In this document: in pieces, positions 11,930 through 25,500 of the stretch
How positions within the stretch are numbered: position 1 is the first letter of the stretch
Layout: each line of letters starts with the position of its first letter
Source of the DNA: Dipteronia dyeriana
Lineage: Eukaryota > Streptophyta > Magnoliopsida > Sapindales > Sapindaceae
Assembly (NCBI GenBank): GCA_032871835.1
Contig: CM065300.1
Location: 3,415,768-3,479,767, forward strand
DNA: 64,000 nucleotides
Reading direction: 5' to 3'
Notes under the pieces: model-generated
The model's database searches: none
Told to the model about the DNA's origin: nothing
What the model saw: only the letters and a program-made list of their open reading frames with translations
Program-made: the position numbers and the translations under genes

Positions 11930-14875
11930 ATGGATGCCACTACTTTTGTCAAAGACACCCAACCAATTCAGCCGTCATCGTAGCCTACATCTTCAAATTC
12001 CAACAATGTAACTCCACCTCTCATGTAAAGCAGGACAAACATTGTTGATATCTCCAGTGACTTTGATGATGATGAAGTTGATCAACCCAATCTTCAAGAT
12101 TGGTCGACTGATGAAGATGATGAATATATACCACATGTAGACAGTCTATAAGCTGATAATGATGAATCTGTACGAGGTTTCCATCCCGATGCCAAATCTC
12201 CAATCGTCTCTTTGAGTGACAACAACTCAAGATGAGCAACTTTCAAATGCTGCTTCATATGATTACAGTAGAGATTTCATGGTTGAAGATAGCAGTGCCA
12301 GTGAAGATGAACAAGGCAACAACCAGCCTTCTAGGAGACAAAGAGGGATGCCATTCAAAGAAATTGAGGGTGGTAGGGTACAACTTTTCAACAACCTTCA
12401 TCATTTTAGAGTTGTGTTACGCGATTACGTTGTGCAAGAAGGGTTTGAGTTAAAAAGAATTAAGAATGATAAGGACATATACACAACAGAATGTGCATAT
12501 GAAGGATGTAGTTGGAGAATTCGCGCCTCACCCATTGAAGACAAGACAACTTTTATGATTAAATCATTGCAAGTTAGACATTCATGTCAAAAAGTGCACA
12601 AAAACCATGAAGCTACTATTGTATGGGTTGCAAGAAGATTCAAGGCCTTAATTGAGGAGAACCCAGACATTGAAGCTAAATTCTTAGGGCGTGAGATACA
12701 TAGGATAAATGGGCTACAACTCCCTCCGTATACCATATACAGGGCAAAACATAGGGTGCTCAACTTGACTGATAAGGATCAAAAGAAATCTTATGACCAA
12801 CTTCATGCTTATGGGTACATAGTGAGGAGGAGGAACCCAGGCTCAATGGTTTTACTGCACACACTTACTCCATACATGGGTGTTCCTTCAACATTTCAAA
12901 GGTTCTTCTTAAGTTTTCAAGCTTAAAAATAAGGCTTCATGTTTGGTTGTAGACCTTTCATTGGGGTTGATGGATATCATTTCAATGGGAAGTTTCCAGG
13001 GGTGTTGTTGTCTGCTATTGCTGTAGATGCCAATAATGGTATTTTTCAGGTAGCCATATGTATATGTGAAGGAGAATCTAAAGACTCATGGAGCTGGTTT
13101 ATAGACAATTCGTATAGGCATGTTGGGATGGAAGACAATAGGAGAATGACTTTTATGAGCGACAGGCAAAAAGGCGTTTTACTTGCAATTGAGAAGCATT
13201 GGCCTCAATCAATCGATTATGTGTAAGACACTTGGCAGCCAATATGCATAGACAGTTTAAAGGGCAACTCTCTGATTTGTACCTCTGGAATACAGCCAAC
13301 AAGTCCATTAAGCAAGGGTTTTTGGAGGAGATATCAAAGTTGAAGATTGTTAATGAAGATGCTTACAACTACATCATGAAGGTTGAACTGCATCACTGGG
13401 CACTTCATGCTTTTAACAGGCATGTTAAGTCTGACTATGTGACAAATAACATCACTGATAGTTTCAATGTTTGGGTTGACAAGTTTAGAGGTCTTCATGC
13501 CCTTTCAATGATGGAAGGAATAAGAAGGAAAATGATGAAAAGAATGGTAAAAAGGCTTCAATATGCAATGAGTTGGTCTTCTGTTATCCCACCTTTAGTG
13601 CAGAAGAAGTTGAGTGATAGACAAGATGAAGCAAGATTTGTGATAGTATTATGTGCCAGTGACAAAGAGTTTGAAGTGAAAGAAGATGTCAAATTCTACG
13701 TTGTCAACTTGGAGACACAAAGTTGTGATTGTGGACTATGGGAGCTGAGTGGTCTACCATGTAAACATGTTATGACAGTGATAACTACAACAAGAAAGAA
13801 TCCATCAGATTGTGTGCATCCATACCTAACAAAAGATGCTTACTTGAGAGCTTATAACCATGTGATTCACCCCATACCAGACCAAGAGCAGTTGCCTCAT
13901 ATTGAGCACAATACAGTTCTACCTCCAGTGAAGAAAAGGAAGCCTGGAAGACCCAAGAAAAATAGAAAGAGGGCACCAGAAGAACCAAGAAAAATACGTG
14001 GTGGAGTGAAATGCAGAAGAAGTGGTGAATGGGGTCATAATGTGAGGACTTGCAAGAATAATGAATCTGCTCCACAAGTTGCAAAGAAAAATGGGGTATG
14101 TTCAACAACTTGAACTTGTAATTAACCTGAACATATATTAATGTGTATAATTTACAGATTTTAATGTGTATAATTTTCAATGAATGTGCAGGCAAAAATC
14201 AACAAAAAGCCAATCAACATCTCTATGTCCGCAAAGACATCCATAAGAAAAAGAATTTTTGAGGTGTGCATGCATAATATTGTGAAACATTGATGTTAAA
14301 GTTTACATGTATATTAATATATGTTAACAAGTTGTCAACAATCCATTGAACTCTATGCAGGCTGGCAGTAGCTCAGGCACAACTAAAAAGAGAAGTCTTG
14401 AGGTGCAGCCACATGTTCCAATAGTAGATTACAATTCACAAACTTTGAGTCAAAGCGTCCCATTATACTCAAGTGCCAATAACACACAGTCGTCCCATGT
14501 TCCAGCAGCTTTTACATGTAAGAAAATTAGACATTATTAGTAAGTGTTTGATAATTTAATTAGTAATAATCTTAAAGTCTATTTTAAAATAATAATCTCA
14601 AAGCTATTTAATGTATAAATAGGGACTCAAAGTGCTTCACAGCCTTTATCTCAAAATGCCCCACTACACTTCAGTTCCAATGCAACACAACAAATGGGTT
14701 CCAGAACTGACCCAAGTAACTGTTGTCTTTCAATTTCAATACCTGTCATGTTTGATTTTTTATTTTAAAAATAGTAGTTATTGAAGTTAAAAGCATGATA
14801 ACACCATTTTTTTTACTCATTTTGGAATTAGGAACTGCTGCTGGGTTGGATATTGACTGGGCTGAATTGTTCTAA
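11930..14875 (+). pseudogene. MuDR/MULE transposase gene, disrupted
   Basis: Element-encoded transposase. In order it shows an acidic N-terminal segment, a Mutator N-terminal domain (PFKEIEGGRVQLF... with C and H metal-binding positions), a MULE transposase core (FIGVDGYHF; MSDRQKGVLLAIEKHWPQ), a SWIM zinc finger (CDCGLWELSGLPCKHVM) and a basic C terminus (KKRKPGRPKKNRKR). Last comes a zinc knuckle CRRSGEWGHNVRTC in which the second Cys is Ser. Damage: in-frame stops at 11981, 12026 and 12149 in the N-terminal frame, a frameshift between there and 12216, TAA codons at 12924 and 12930, and a 1-nt frameshift near 13205-13226. Downstream splice structure is intact: the exon ends at 14095, followed by 14192-14263, 14361-14517, 14623-14715 and 14832-14875 (ending DIDWAELF). 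It cannot make a full transposase as it stands. Confidence 0.9.
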
Positions 14876-16317
14876 ATACTTTTTTAGTTTATATATTAAG
14901 TTATATTATTATGCACTTAAGAAGTTTAAGCTCACTGTGTATATTTTGTGTGAAGCCTACTGCATGATGGAGTTAGTAGTTGCTTGGTGGGTTTTCAAGA
15001 GTGCATGCAAGTAGAATTGTTTTTGTGCCTTGTTGGTTTTTGTTATGTAGGTATAATGGTGGAAGGTTTGAGAACTTGAAATTGCTTTTAGCAAACTTGT
15101 GCTCATGTGGGTATATGGGATTAGGTTCTTACACATGGAAGGATGAAAGTAGTCGTTTGCTTATACACAGTGCAGTAATTATATAAATATGTTGTTCAAT
15201 GTACCTTGACATACAGAATTGTCTCATACCTGGTACATATGCAACCTATTTTCTTGATTAATGTTAGAATGTAATGTCTATTGTTTAATGTGACTGTATA
15301 TTGAAAATTTATGGACAATTAAGATCGTTGTTTATCTTTACTTCTATTTGTATTGATTTTTTTTTTATTTCTATTTGTATCGGTTTTATTGTGAAGGTCT
15401 GTTATCTATTATGTTCATATACTTGGTACAAATTAGTGTTCATAAACATAACAGTGTTACTCATTACTTATTTGACAGTAACACAACTACAACAAACCTC
15501 ATAGTAACAAACACTATAAAATATTTGTTAATGTTTTCTTCTTGTTTGTGATACTGTTTATCACTTTTCTTAACAACAAATAATAAGTATTTAATTTCTT
15601 ACTTACATGTATAACATGTTAGATTGTTAGTGTATCTATACTCATCTTAAATAGAGACCAAAATGAGTAGTAACTGCAAATCCCCTTCTCACAATAGAAA
15701 TATAATTTTTCTGGATTTGCCTTTGATTGGGATATTCTCAAAACAGCTCTTTGATCCTATCTATAACTGCAATTCTTGAATTTAATCAAGTCTCCATTAA
15801 TCTCATTGCTAGAAGCTTTCATACATTCAAAATTGAAAAAAAAAATAGAAAAAAAATTACAAAATTAAGACTTGTTGAAACCTTCATATATGAACTGTCT
15901 ATAAGCTACAGTTTAATAGGCATTTTTTTAACCGTCTGAGCATCAACTATTCGATCGCATCTACAACTGCGGTTCTTGAATTTAATCAAGCATCCAATGA
16001 CCTTATTACTAACACTATGTGAAGCTTTCATACATTGAAATTTGGAAAAAAAAATCAGAAAAAAATTACAAAATTTAAAGACCTATTGAAACCTTCATAT
16101 ACGAACTTGTGTAGTTTAAATAGGCAAAAAACAAAATTACCGTTTCAAAATCAACAGTAAAGTGGACTGATGGTAAAAAAAAAAATTGAGAGTAATATCT
16201 TAATTCTTAACTGAAAATATGTTTGATTCATGCATGAAAGAATATAAAACAAAAAGGCATATCAAGTCATATCAGTTCATTACTTAACCAATGGTACTAT
16301 TGACTTTTCATACCATA
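14876..16317. other. Non-coding right part of the MULE
   Basis: No further gene is seen between the transposase stop and the right TIR. Two diverged direct repeats lie at about 15770-15935 and 15970-16130. They share ttcttgaatttaatcaag, agctttcatacatt and ttgaaaccttcatat. Confidence 0.6.
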
Positions 16318-16441
16318 AAACCCTTCTCCCATTGGTTCTAACGGAGCCACTTAACAGCTTGGTATGTTTGTGTTTGAATGGGGCATTTATTTGAAAAGTT
16401 GCTTTATTAGATAAATAGAGGGTATGTTTGTGCAATTAACC

Positions 16442-16450
16442 TTTTTTAAT
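16442..16450. repeat. Right 9-bp target-site duplication of the MULE
   Basis: ttttttaat, directly after the right TIR; partner of 10099-10107. Confidence 0.8.
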
Positions 16451-18512
16451 AAGACATGGGTAGAGAAAGACAGATAATATTAAGTTGAAAACGATAACAT
16501 CGATTTGTGTGCAACTTTGATAACGTAAACCACAATCTTAACACCCCATCTTCAATCCTTTGAATAATATTCGTATACATCCCTATACACATTATAGCCT
16601 AATATTAACTAATCAATTTGCGACACGTATAAGTTTAGTCAGTCGATGGTTTCGATTGGGCCAACTGCAGGGAAAGACCTGTAAAATATCATATCCATCT
16701 TGATCGTTGATCACTTCGAGAAAGTGAACATCACTGTAGACTCGCAATATGAGTGCGTGGAAATCATGACCAGTTACCCGATTCGATGCATTGTCGGTTT
16801 GTTCATTAACAATGCATTTTTGTTACAAGAAATGGGTGTGATAATATATATATTTTAAAAAAACAAAAAAATAGAAATCGGTATGATAATTTATTGGGAA
16901 TTATATGCAGTTATTAGATTATAATACAATTATTTTAGTTTTCGTTAATATTATTGGCTTTACATAAGCATTTTGGCACAATTTGTAAAAAAAATTAAAA
17001 CCATTAAACAGTTTATTTTCGATATTCCTGAAAAGATTAACAACCACGGTGTAATACTACTCCAATTACCATAGATTTATCAACTGGATTTATGCATCTA
17101 AATTCCTTATCAACTCAGTGAATTGTTGTTAAGTGAAATACACACTTGTTATAAATAGGGATAACAATATATTAGAGGTCAACTGTTATGAGAAAAACTC
17201 TTAACGACCAATAAGGAAAAATAAAAATATTTGTAGGTGTTATGTATCTAAATTTGACAATTTCTCCTGCTCTTATATGAGAAGTTTTGGGTTTAGCTCC
17301 GGTTTGCTTAAAAAATTAGAAGAATTTATTTATATTTTATGAAATTCATAATAGGTGAAAATGTAAAAAAAATAAAAAAAATAACACTTTGATAAGCATA
17401 AAAAATTAATTGTTTTTAAGAAGTTACAAATATTAGTCGAATATCATGTTATTATATCTCTATGAAAATCATTTATAATCATACCACATCACATCACATG
17501 TATTATATTAAGATACATCGTATCATATATGTTGAATAAAAATATGTTAAAGTAGACACATTTAAGTAATTTATTTCAAAAATCAACTGTAGTTTCAAAT
17601 ATTTCATTATAGTATCATAGGTATCGATAACAATGGTAGTAAACAATAACTTATTAGTAATAACATGAAGGAAGACAAAAAAAATGTTGCTAGATAATCC
17701 CTTAACTGTAAAAACAATAAGTGGGTATATCCCTATATATATATTCTTACTTCAATTATTAAAGTTACAATAGTTTTAAAAATATAAATGAGATAATATT
17801 GGTCTGGTATAAGCTCTTCGTATCTGTATCAAGAAATTTCAAGTTTGAGTGTCTAAAAAATCCAGACTTTATGTAATAATGTAATATTTTAGAAAATATA
17901 TGTTTAAATAATAATAATAAGAATATGTGAAATATCTTATTGTATTAATCATACATTTCAATATCATTGGTATAAATCCTGTCACCAAATATCAAGACAA
18001 TATTTATGATTTTAGTTTGATATCAGATTTAGCCAAAGGCAAAAATATAATATATTCGATGTATATATATTTAAAACATCTTCAATGCAAGCGTGACTTA
18101 CGAAATAAAGAGATGTCACGTAGAATTAATAGATATTCTTTTAAAAAATATTTCTTCAATACAACTATGCATATTCAACCTCAATCTGATGTGGTAATTT
18201 TTTTTTTATACATTGTCGACACGACCGTTCATTTTCGACCGGTTTGTTGCACAACATTTTTTTAGACTGAATTAGGAAATATTTAAAATTGACATTAATT
18301 TTTCATCTATTTTTAGTAAGAAAATAGAAAAGCTGACACAACAAATATTTAAAATTGATATTAAATTTTCATCAATTTTTTGTAAAGAAATTAAATAAAA
18401 AAGAAAATAGGAAATAAAATTTGACAGGTCATTCAAACAAAATGTGTTTTAAACGGAAGAATTGGAGATAAAATTTTAAGTTGGTCGTCTATCAAGTATA
18501 TATTTATACCAC
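16451..18512. other. AT-rich intergenic DNA, no gene seen
   Basis: High AT content and short low-complexity runs. No conserved coding stretch or element ends could be paired. Confidence 0.4.
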
Positions 18513-18515
18513 ATA

Positions 18516-19001
18516 GGGTGAGTTTGGCAAGGAGATGAGACAAGATAAGGTGAGACTGGACTGAACATGTTGTTCTATGCTGTGTTTGGAAGGTCTGGAC
18601 AGAACTATAAACTGTACTGTTATGCGTTTGTTATGACTGGGACATGACGGAATAAAAGATTCAAATGATCATAATATCTCTCGTATTTATATAACAACAT
18701 AGACTATAATATATATATATATATATAGAAAATATAATATATATGATTTTAATATATTATATATATAATTATAATATATAATTTATTGGACATGATTATA
18801 ATTGTTTAAAAATTTAAAAAGTAAATTGGTATTTTGACAACTTGTCACATGTCATGGGACGGTTGTTCTAAGGTCTTAGATGAGAAAAGTTTTTATAATT
18901 TTTATCCTACCTTATCCTGTCCTATCACATGCAAGGACGTACATGAGACGTATCAAATGTGGCACAATAACAAACCGTCTCACGTTGTATCAAACGCACC
19001 T
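18516..19001. mobile_element. Probable MITE of about 486 bp
   Basis: The left end GGGTGAGTTTGGCAA and the inverted right end AGGTGCGTTTGATACAA are similar. A second inverted pair lies further inside (gctgtgtttgga / the inverse of atcaaatgtggc). Both sides carry ATA as a possible 3-bp duplication. AT-palindromic sequence fills the centre (18707-18785). Ends are approximate and the superfamily is not resolved. Confidence 0.45.
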
Positions 19002-19439
19002 ATAAAAAATAAGTTCCTTAATATTATTGTCATGTCAATAATAATTTATTCGTAAACCATTTTTATATTAAAAATACTGTTATGCTTTGATTTTACTACG
19101 TGATATATATATATTTTTACATCCGATAAAATCTCAAAGAGGACATAAGTGCACTCCGCCATACTCAAGATCATATCCAATTAAATATTAAAATCACCAT
19201 TTATAGTTGATTGGAGCGTGTCGTCAACTCTCCAAATCTGGGAGTGGGATTCATCAATCATCATCATGCCCATCCAATCGAAAGATGACGTGGACATACG
19301 CAAATAGTTAAAACAAAAATCGAGTTTAATCTCTAGCAACTTATAAAAACTCTCTAATGTCTAAAATCTAATATCTAATATCTAATGTCATGTCGTTAGC
19401 TCCTCTTGTACCACGACACACGACACCTCCATAGAACAA

Positions 19440-19571
19440 TCCATATATATAAATCTTACATATAGGATCACAATTCACACACACACCAAAAAAAAGAAGT
19501 AAATCAGAACAACCCGGAACTTTTATTCACAGCAGAAGAAAGAAGAAGAAGAAGAAGAAGAAGAGATTGAG
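19440..19571 (+). promoter_or_regulatory. MFP2 core promoter and leader
   Basis: A TATA-like CATATATATAAATC at about 19441-19454 precedes an A-rich leader. A (GAA)n tract (about 19540-19564) ends just before the ATG. It fits a transcription start near 19475-19490. This is positional inference. Confidence 0.5.
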
Positions 19572-22500
19572 ATGGGCAGCAAAGGAAGAACAACGTTGGA
19601 GGTTGGAGCTGATGGGGTTGCTATCATCACCATCATCAATCCTCCTGTCAATTCTCTCTCGTTTGATGGTACCCGTTTCATATTTTATTAGATCTCATTC
19701 GCTTCTGTGATTATTTATTTATTTATTTTTACTTTTATATTCTTGTTTTTTTGTGTGTGTGTGGGATTGTTTGATTGTCAATACCTTTTCTGTGTGTGGC
19801 TTTATTGAATTTTTTATTGAAGGGTTGTGTGTGTATGCTCTTCTTGGTGATTTGATGTGACAAACTTGTTTTTTTTTTGTTTTTTTTTTTGTTTTTGAAT
19901 ATTTTCAACAGACATTTAAATTGCAAGAGGAGGTTATATTTCTGGTTGATTCCGTTAAATTTAACTGCCATTTTTGCTGACAATCTACTGGTGTTATTTA
20001 TTACTGTGTTGATAATGATCTCATTTATATCAGTAGCAATGTTTGAATTAAGAGGGACTGGGGTGTCATTGTGATGTGTAATTTCATATAAATCCATTTG
20101 TAAACATTACAATATTACATTGATATGGATTGTATTCAGCTCGATTGAAGGCTTATTGTGCTCATGCTAACTCAACTTTGTCGGATTTTGCGTTCCTTTG
20201 TCCATTGAGACTGCAGACAGGATTTTGGGCAAGGATTGAATTTTTCTAAACTTAACAGTTTGTAACCTTCAAATGTGATTTAGGTGATTGATAATAAATA
20301 TATACCATTTGGATTAATACAATATTTCCATTTCCAAGTCCTTTTTATTTCGCCGGGCTTTGTTTTTTTTTTCTTTCTTTCCCTATTTTTCCTAACTGCT
20401 ACTCTGCTAGTCCCGTCACGTTGTTCATTTTTAGCAGATTATTGTATTCCTAATAAGTGCAATAAGTCGTGAAAACTTACCCTCCATCTCTCTTTCTTAC
20501 TTCAGTGTTATACAGTTTGAAAGATAATTATGAACAGGCTTTACGTAGAGATGATGTGAAGGCAATTGTTCTTACAGGTAAGTCAGTAGAAATAATACAA
20601 CTTGGGAATCATAGGTTTGAAGGCATTACGCTACTGATTATTTATAGAATTATAGCATCATAGATGCAATCCACATCTAATTTCTTATGTTATTGGAGCA
20701 GGTGCCAATGGTAAATTTTCTGGCGGATTTGACATCTCAGCTTTCGGAGGACTTCAAAAGGGAAAAGGTGTATTTTCTGTTTCAAATTTCCTTACATTCT
20801 AATAAGACACTCTTGAGCTTCAATAATGTATCCTTTACCTTATTTCAGTGGAGCAACCGAAACCTGGTTATGTATCGATAGAGATTATAAGTGGCACTAT
20901 GGAAGGTACTCATTTGTTTGTATCTTTGTCTTTTACCACACGACGGTTCTGTGCAGAATTCGTACTTTTCTACGTTTGTTATGTAATTGGTTGTTTTGTT
21001 TTTCAGCTGCCAAAAAACCTTCTGTTGCTGCCATCGATGGGCTAGCCTTAGGTGGAGGATTGGAGGTTGCAATGGTATGTCTCAGCAAGTCTTTCTGATT
21101 GGAGTCTATTATACTTAATTTTGTTCAATGATCTTATAGTTTTTGACTTTTGTAATTTAGGCCTGTCATGCACGAGTTTCAACACCTACTGCCCAGTTAG
21201 GCCTTCCTGAACTCCAGCTTGGAGTTCTTCCTGGATTTGGAGGTATGGGTAGTTGAGTTGAATGGAACATTTCTTTTGTTTATTCATTAGCAGCATTGTG
21301 GTTGAGGTTAGGCAAACTTTAGATAATGTTGATATAATAAAAGCAAAATCCCAAATTGTGTACCCCAGTGATTGCTGAGCCAGGAAATGCATGTTAGTTT
21401 AATGTATTACGATGTGGGATGTGTGAAGTTTAGAAAAATATTTGTAGATAACTGTTACCAATGCTTTGTATTTGGTGGGTACTTGCAGTGTACCCGTAAA
21501 ATTTGTGCAACTAATTTATAAATAATGGAAATCATGAATAGCTAGACAAAAAACTGTTGGATTTTGTGATAAATGCAGTTGGGTCAGTCATAATTATTGA
21601 TGATTAAGGAGCATATAAGTGATATTCAGTTGAGACAACTTGTGCAAAAACGAAATATTATTCAAGTTCAAGGCACTATAAAGAAATTGTCGGTTGCGCC
21701 TTTGCCATGTTTTTAAAGACCCAGTGTCCTATGATTTAATTTTTTTTTGCTCATATTAGTTAACCGATAAGGCGATAAATTGAAAAGCTTATACTTGTTG
21801 GTATGAAATCAAACAATTGTATTAAGCTAAGGTGTAAAAGCAAAGGGTTTGTTACCCTGGTTAAGCCTAAACAAAAAAAATAGATATAGAACAAGTATAG
21901 AAATAAACATGAAAAAGGTCACGTGGCGAGACTCGAACCCAAACACTCACGGTAAAAATGGCTTTGATGCCATATTAAGTAATCACTACTTCCAAAAGTT
22001 TAATATGTAGATAAGTACCCAAGTAATAGTATCAAGGTCCGATAGCCCAAATATGGGCAACTATAAAAGTTAGCCTGTTGGGATTTTTTTTCTTGAGTTT
22101 GAGTAGCAATTTGCATTCTTCTATCATTTTTAATTGTATTGTTCCCTCTTTGGTTGATGGCTGGCTTAAAATGGATGCCAATAATTGTTTGTATGCTGTA
22201 GTACTATTTTTTTGTTCGTTCAAGTAATTAAGTTTGTATAATGTAGACAACTTAAACCTTTCAATGCAATCCATGTAAGCCAAAGGCTTCTGGATATATG
22301 CATCCACATGCACATACCTGAGCTGGTGTGTATTAATCAGGCACAATGTTTACTTATAGTTTATGAAGTATCGGTTAACACTATCTTATTTACTCGTGTA
22401 TGAATCAGGCACAATGTTTACTTATAGTTTATGAAGTATCGGTTAACACTATCTTATTTACTCTTGTAAGACTCTTTGAAGTGAATAATTGATATATGCT

Positions 22501-25500
22501 TTTGTGAAACTTTGCTCAACATGTACGAGACCTTGTTTGAGTAGTGGATTAAGAGTATCTATATAATGATAAATGATGTTCTTCAGATAGTCTAATCTGG
22601 TCTGAGGTTGAAGTCTAGATGCATGACTGGATGGTAGTTTTAATGTCTGTCCAGATCAAAACCACACTAAAGAACAATTGATGTACAATCTGCTAGACTC
22701 TTATTGAGATTCTATTGAGTAATTACCCAAGTCCTTTTTCCATGTTATCATGTGAACTACAATCATTTCATGTTGAATATTAAATGTTAGGATTTTTCAA
22801 ATGATGCTTTACAATCATTGGTTTCCCTCACAATTCGCATTTCCATGGTTCTGAATTGGCACAGGAACACAACGACTTCCACGTCTTGTTGGTCTCACAA
22901 AGTCCCTTGAGATGATACTGGTATGTTGTTGCCGGTTCTTTGTCAGGCCCTGAATTATTGTTTTATACGAATTGACATGGTTGTTGCATAATATTCAATC
23001 AACCTCTCTCTGTCTCTCCCTTCTCTGCATCTAAATAGACATCAAAACCGATTAAAGCGGATGAAGCTCATGCTTTGGGTCTTGTGGATACTGTTGTTTC
23101 ACCTGCTGAATTGGTAAACGCCGCACGTCAGTGGGCCCTAGATATCGTACAGCGAAGAAGACCATGGGTTCTTAGTCTTTATAAGACTGACAAAATAGAG
23201 CCCCTTGGGGAGGCAAGAGAAATATTCAAGTTTGCAAGGGCTCAGGCCAGGAAGCAGGCTCCAAATCTCACACACCCCATAGTTTGCATTGATTGTATGG
23301 AAGAGGGTATAGTTTCGGGTCCACGAGCTGGACTTTTGAAGGTCCTTGTCTACTCCAATATTCTTCTACTTCATTCATAGCTGAGATAAATTTGTGTAAC
23401 AAAAAATTTTTAATTGGCAGGAAGCGGAAGCTTCTGAACAACTTATTCGTGCTGACACCAGCAAAAGCTTGATCCACATTTTCTTTTCTCAACGTGGAAC
23501 CTCAAAGGTATGAATGCATTCCATTGCTAGAATTGTTTGAACAGTAATAAGTCCCTGCAATAGAAGAAATTTTAAATTCGTGAAAGGTATTGTTGGTCAA
23601 TCTGGTTTTCTGTTAAAAGAAAAGAAACAAGCTATAGTTGTTGTCTTGTTGATAGTTTTATGGTATGATCTCTATGTTGGTAGTTGAACATAATAGTTAA
23701 GATTCTTGAAAATTTCTCTTACTGATGATGTTCATTGTGCTTGTGTGTGACTTTTAGCAATTATCATACTTTACCTTTGCAACCTCAAGAAAGTTTTAAT
23801 ATGATTTAATATGAGGCAGTGACTGTTACCATTTATCTTATAAAGAAAGTGAATTTTATTACTTCTTTCAAGTTGTTATCTTGTTTTAGTCTAAAAAATT
23901 CTTACTATTGATGCGTGTAACATCTATAACAATTGTCGCTTACCGACGGACAGGTTCCTGGGGTAACTGATCTCGGTTTGGTACCAAGACGGGTGAAAAA
24001 GGTTGCTATTCTTGGTGGAGGATTAATGGGCTCTGGGATAGCAACTGCATTGATTCTTGGTAACTATCCTGTGATACTGAAAGAAGTAAATGAGAAATTC
24101 TTAGAAGCTGGCATTGGTAGAGTCAAAGGTAAGACCAGAGCCTTGTGCTATCTTGTAGTTTACTGTTATGCAGCCCTATTGTATCTGATTTTTCTTATTA
24201 AAAGTCAATACGGTTATGAGATCATATTTCCTTTTTCAGCCAATCTACAAAGCCGTGTCAAGAAAGGAAAAATGACTTCAGAAAAGTTTGACAAAACCAT
24301 TTCTCTTCTTAGGGGCACTCTAGAATATGAAAGCTTCAAGGATGTGGACATGGTCATAGAGGTAGTTTACCACAAATGCTGATTTATCTTACTCTAGTAA
24401 TTGTTTGTTATACAAAATTTAAGAAATGGTCTCCTTAACTTTTGTTCTTAATGATTTGGAACAGGCTGTTATTGAAAATGTTTCATTGAAGCAACAAATT
24501 TTTGCTGATCTTGAAAAATATTGCCCACCACATTGTATCCTTGCAAGTAACACTTCCACAATTGATTTGAACTTGATTGGGGAGAGGACCAAGTCCCAAG
24601 ATCGGATTGTTGGAGCCCATTTCTTTAGGTAATATCTAGTGTAAAGTCCCCATTGTTCTCTCTTGCGTCTTTATTTCTGGGTTCAATAATTGACTTGTGC
24701 TTCTGCTACAGTCCTGCTCATGTGATGCCACTCTTGGAAATTGTTCGTACCAAGCATACTTCCCCCCAAGTAATTGTTGATTTACTAGATATCGGGAAAA
24801 AGATAAGAAAGACTCCAGTCGTAGTCGGTAACTGCACAGGCTTTGCTGTCAACAGGATGTTCTTCCCTTACACACAAGCTGGTCTTTTGCTAGTGGAACG
24901 TGGAGCGGATCTGTATTTGATTGATCGGGCAATTACCAGATTTGGAATGCCAATGGGCCCATTCAGGTATATAACTCATTTATAAAATATGATAAAGAAT
25001 TTGTTTTGCAAACCTCGATGGTACAAGTAAAATGACTCCTAACTAGGAGGATATTGAAATTTGGTTACTGTTTCTTTTTAAAAGATTGACATCTCATTCA
25101 ACGGGATTATAGATTTCTTCTCTTTATGCAGATTGGCTGACCTTGTTGGTTTTGGGGTGGCAATTGCAACTGGCATGCAATTTATTGAGAATTTCCCTGA
25201 TCGAACCTATAAGTCGATGCTTATACCATTGATGCAAGAGGACAAGAGAGCAGGTAAAATTTCAGTTGCTGAAGACTGAAGTCAAGAGAGCTAGCAATTT
25301 CCCTTTCAGCAGCATAGCACTGGTTAGCTTGTGTGTAGATCTTTTAAGTGTTTCGTACCTAAAATGCACTTCTTTTAGGTGAAACTACTCGCAAAGGGTT
25401 TTATTTGTATGATGATAAACGAAAAGCCAATCCGGATCCTGAGTTAAAGAAATACATTGAGAAGGCTCGAGGCATTGCTGGTGTTGCAGTTGACCCTAAG

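Larger units (their letters stand above)
10108..16441 (+). mobile_element. Complete Mutator-like transposon (MULE) with long TIRs
   Basis: The left TIR (10108-10231) and right TIR (16318-16441, inverted) share GGTTAATTG.ACAAACATACCCTC, CTAATAAAGCAACTTTTCAAATAAATG and CAAGCTGTTAAGTGG, about 124 bp with few mismatches. The flanks carry ttttttaag (10099-10107) and ttttttaat (16442-16450), a 9-bp target-site duplication with one difference, as expected for Mutator-like elements. Inside are a TATA-like leader region and a broken MuDR-type transposase gene. TIR similarity and the 8/9 duplication suggest a fairly recent insertion, although its own transposase is dead. Confidence 0.93.

Noticed and set aside
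21930..21940. Intact tRNA gene in MFP2 intron 6
   Set aside because: Only a B-box-like word is seen; no cloverleaf could be built by eye.
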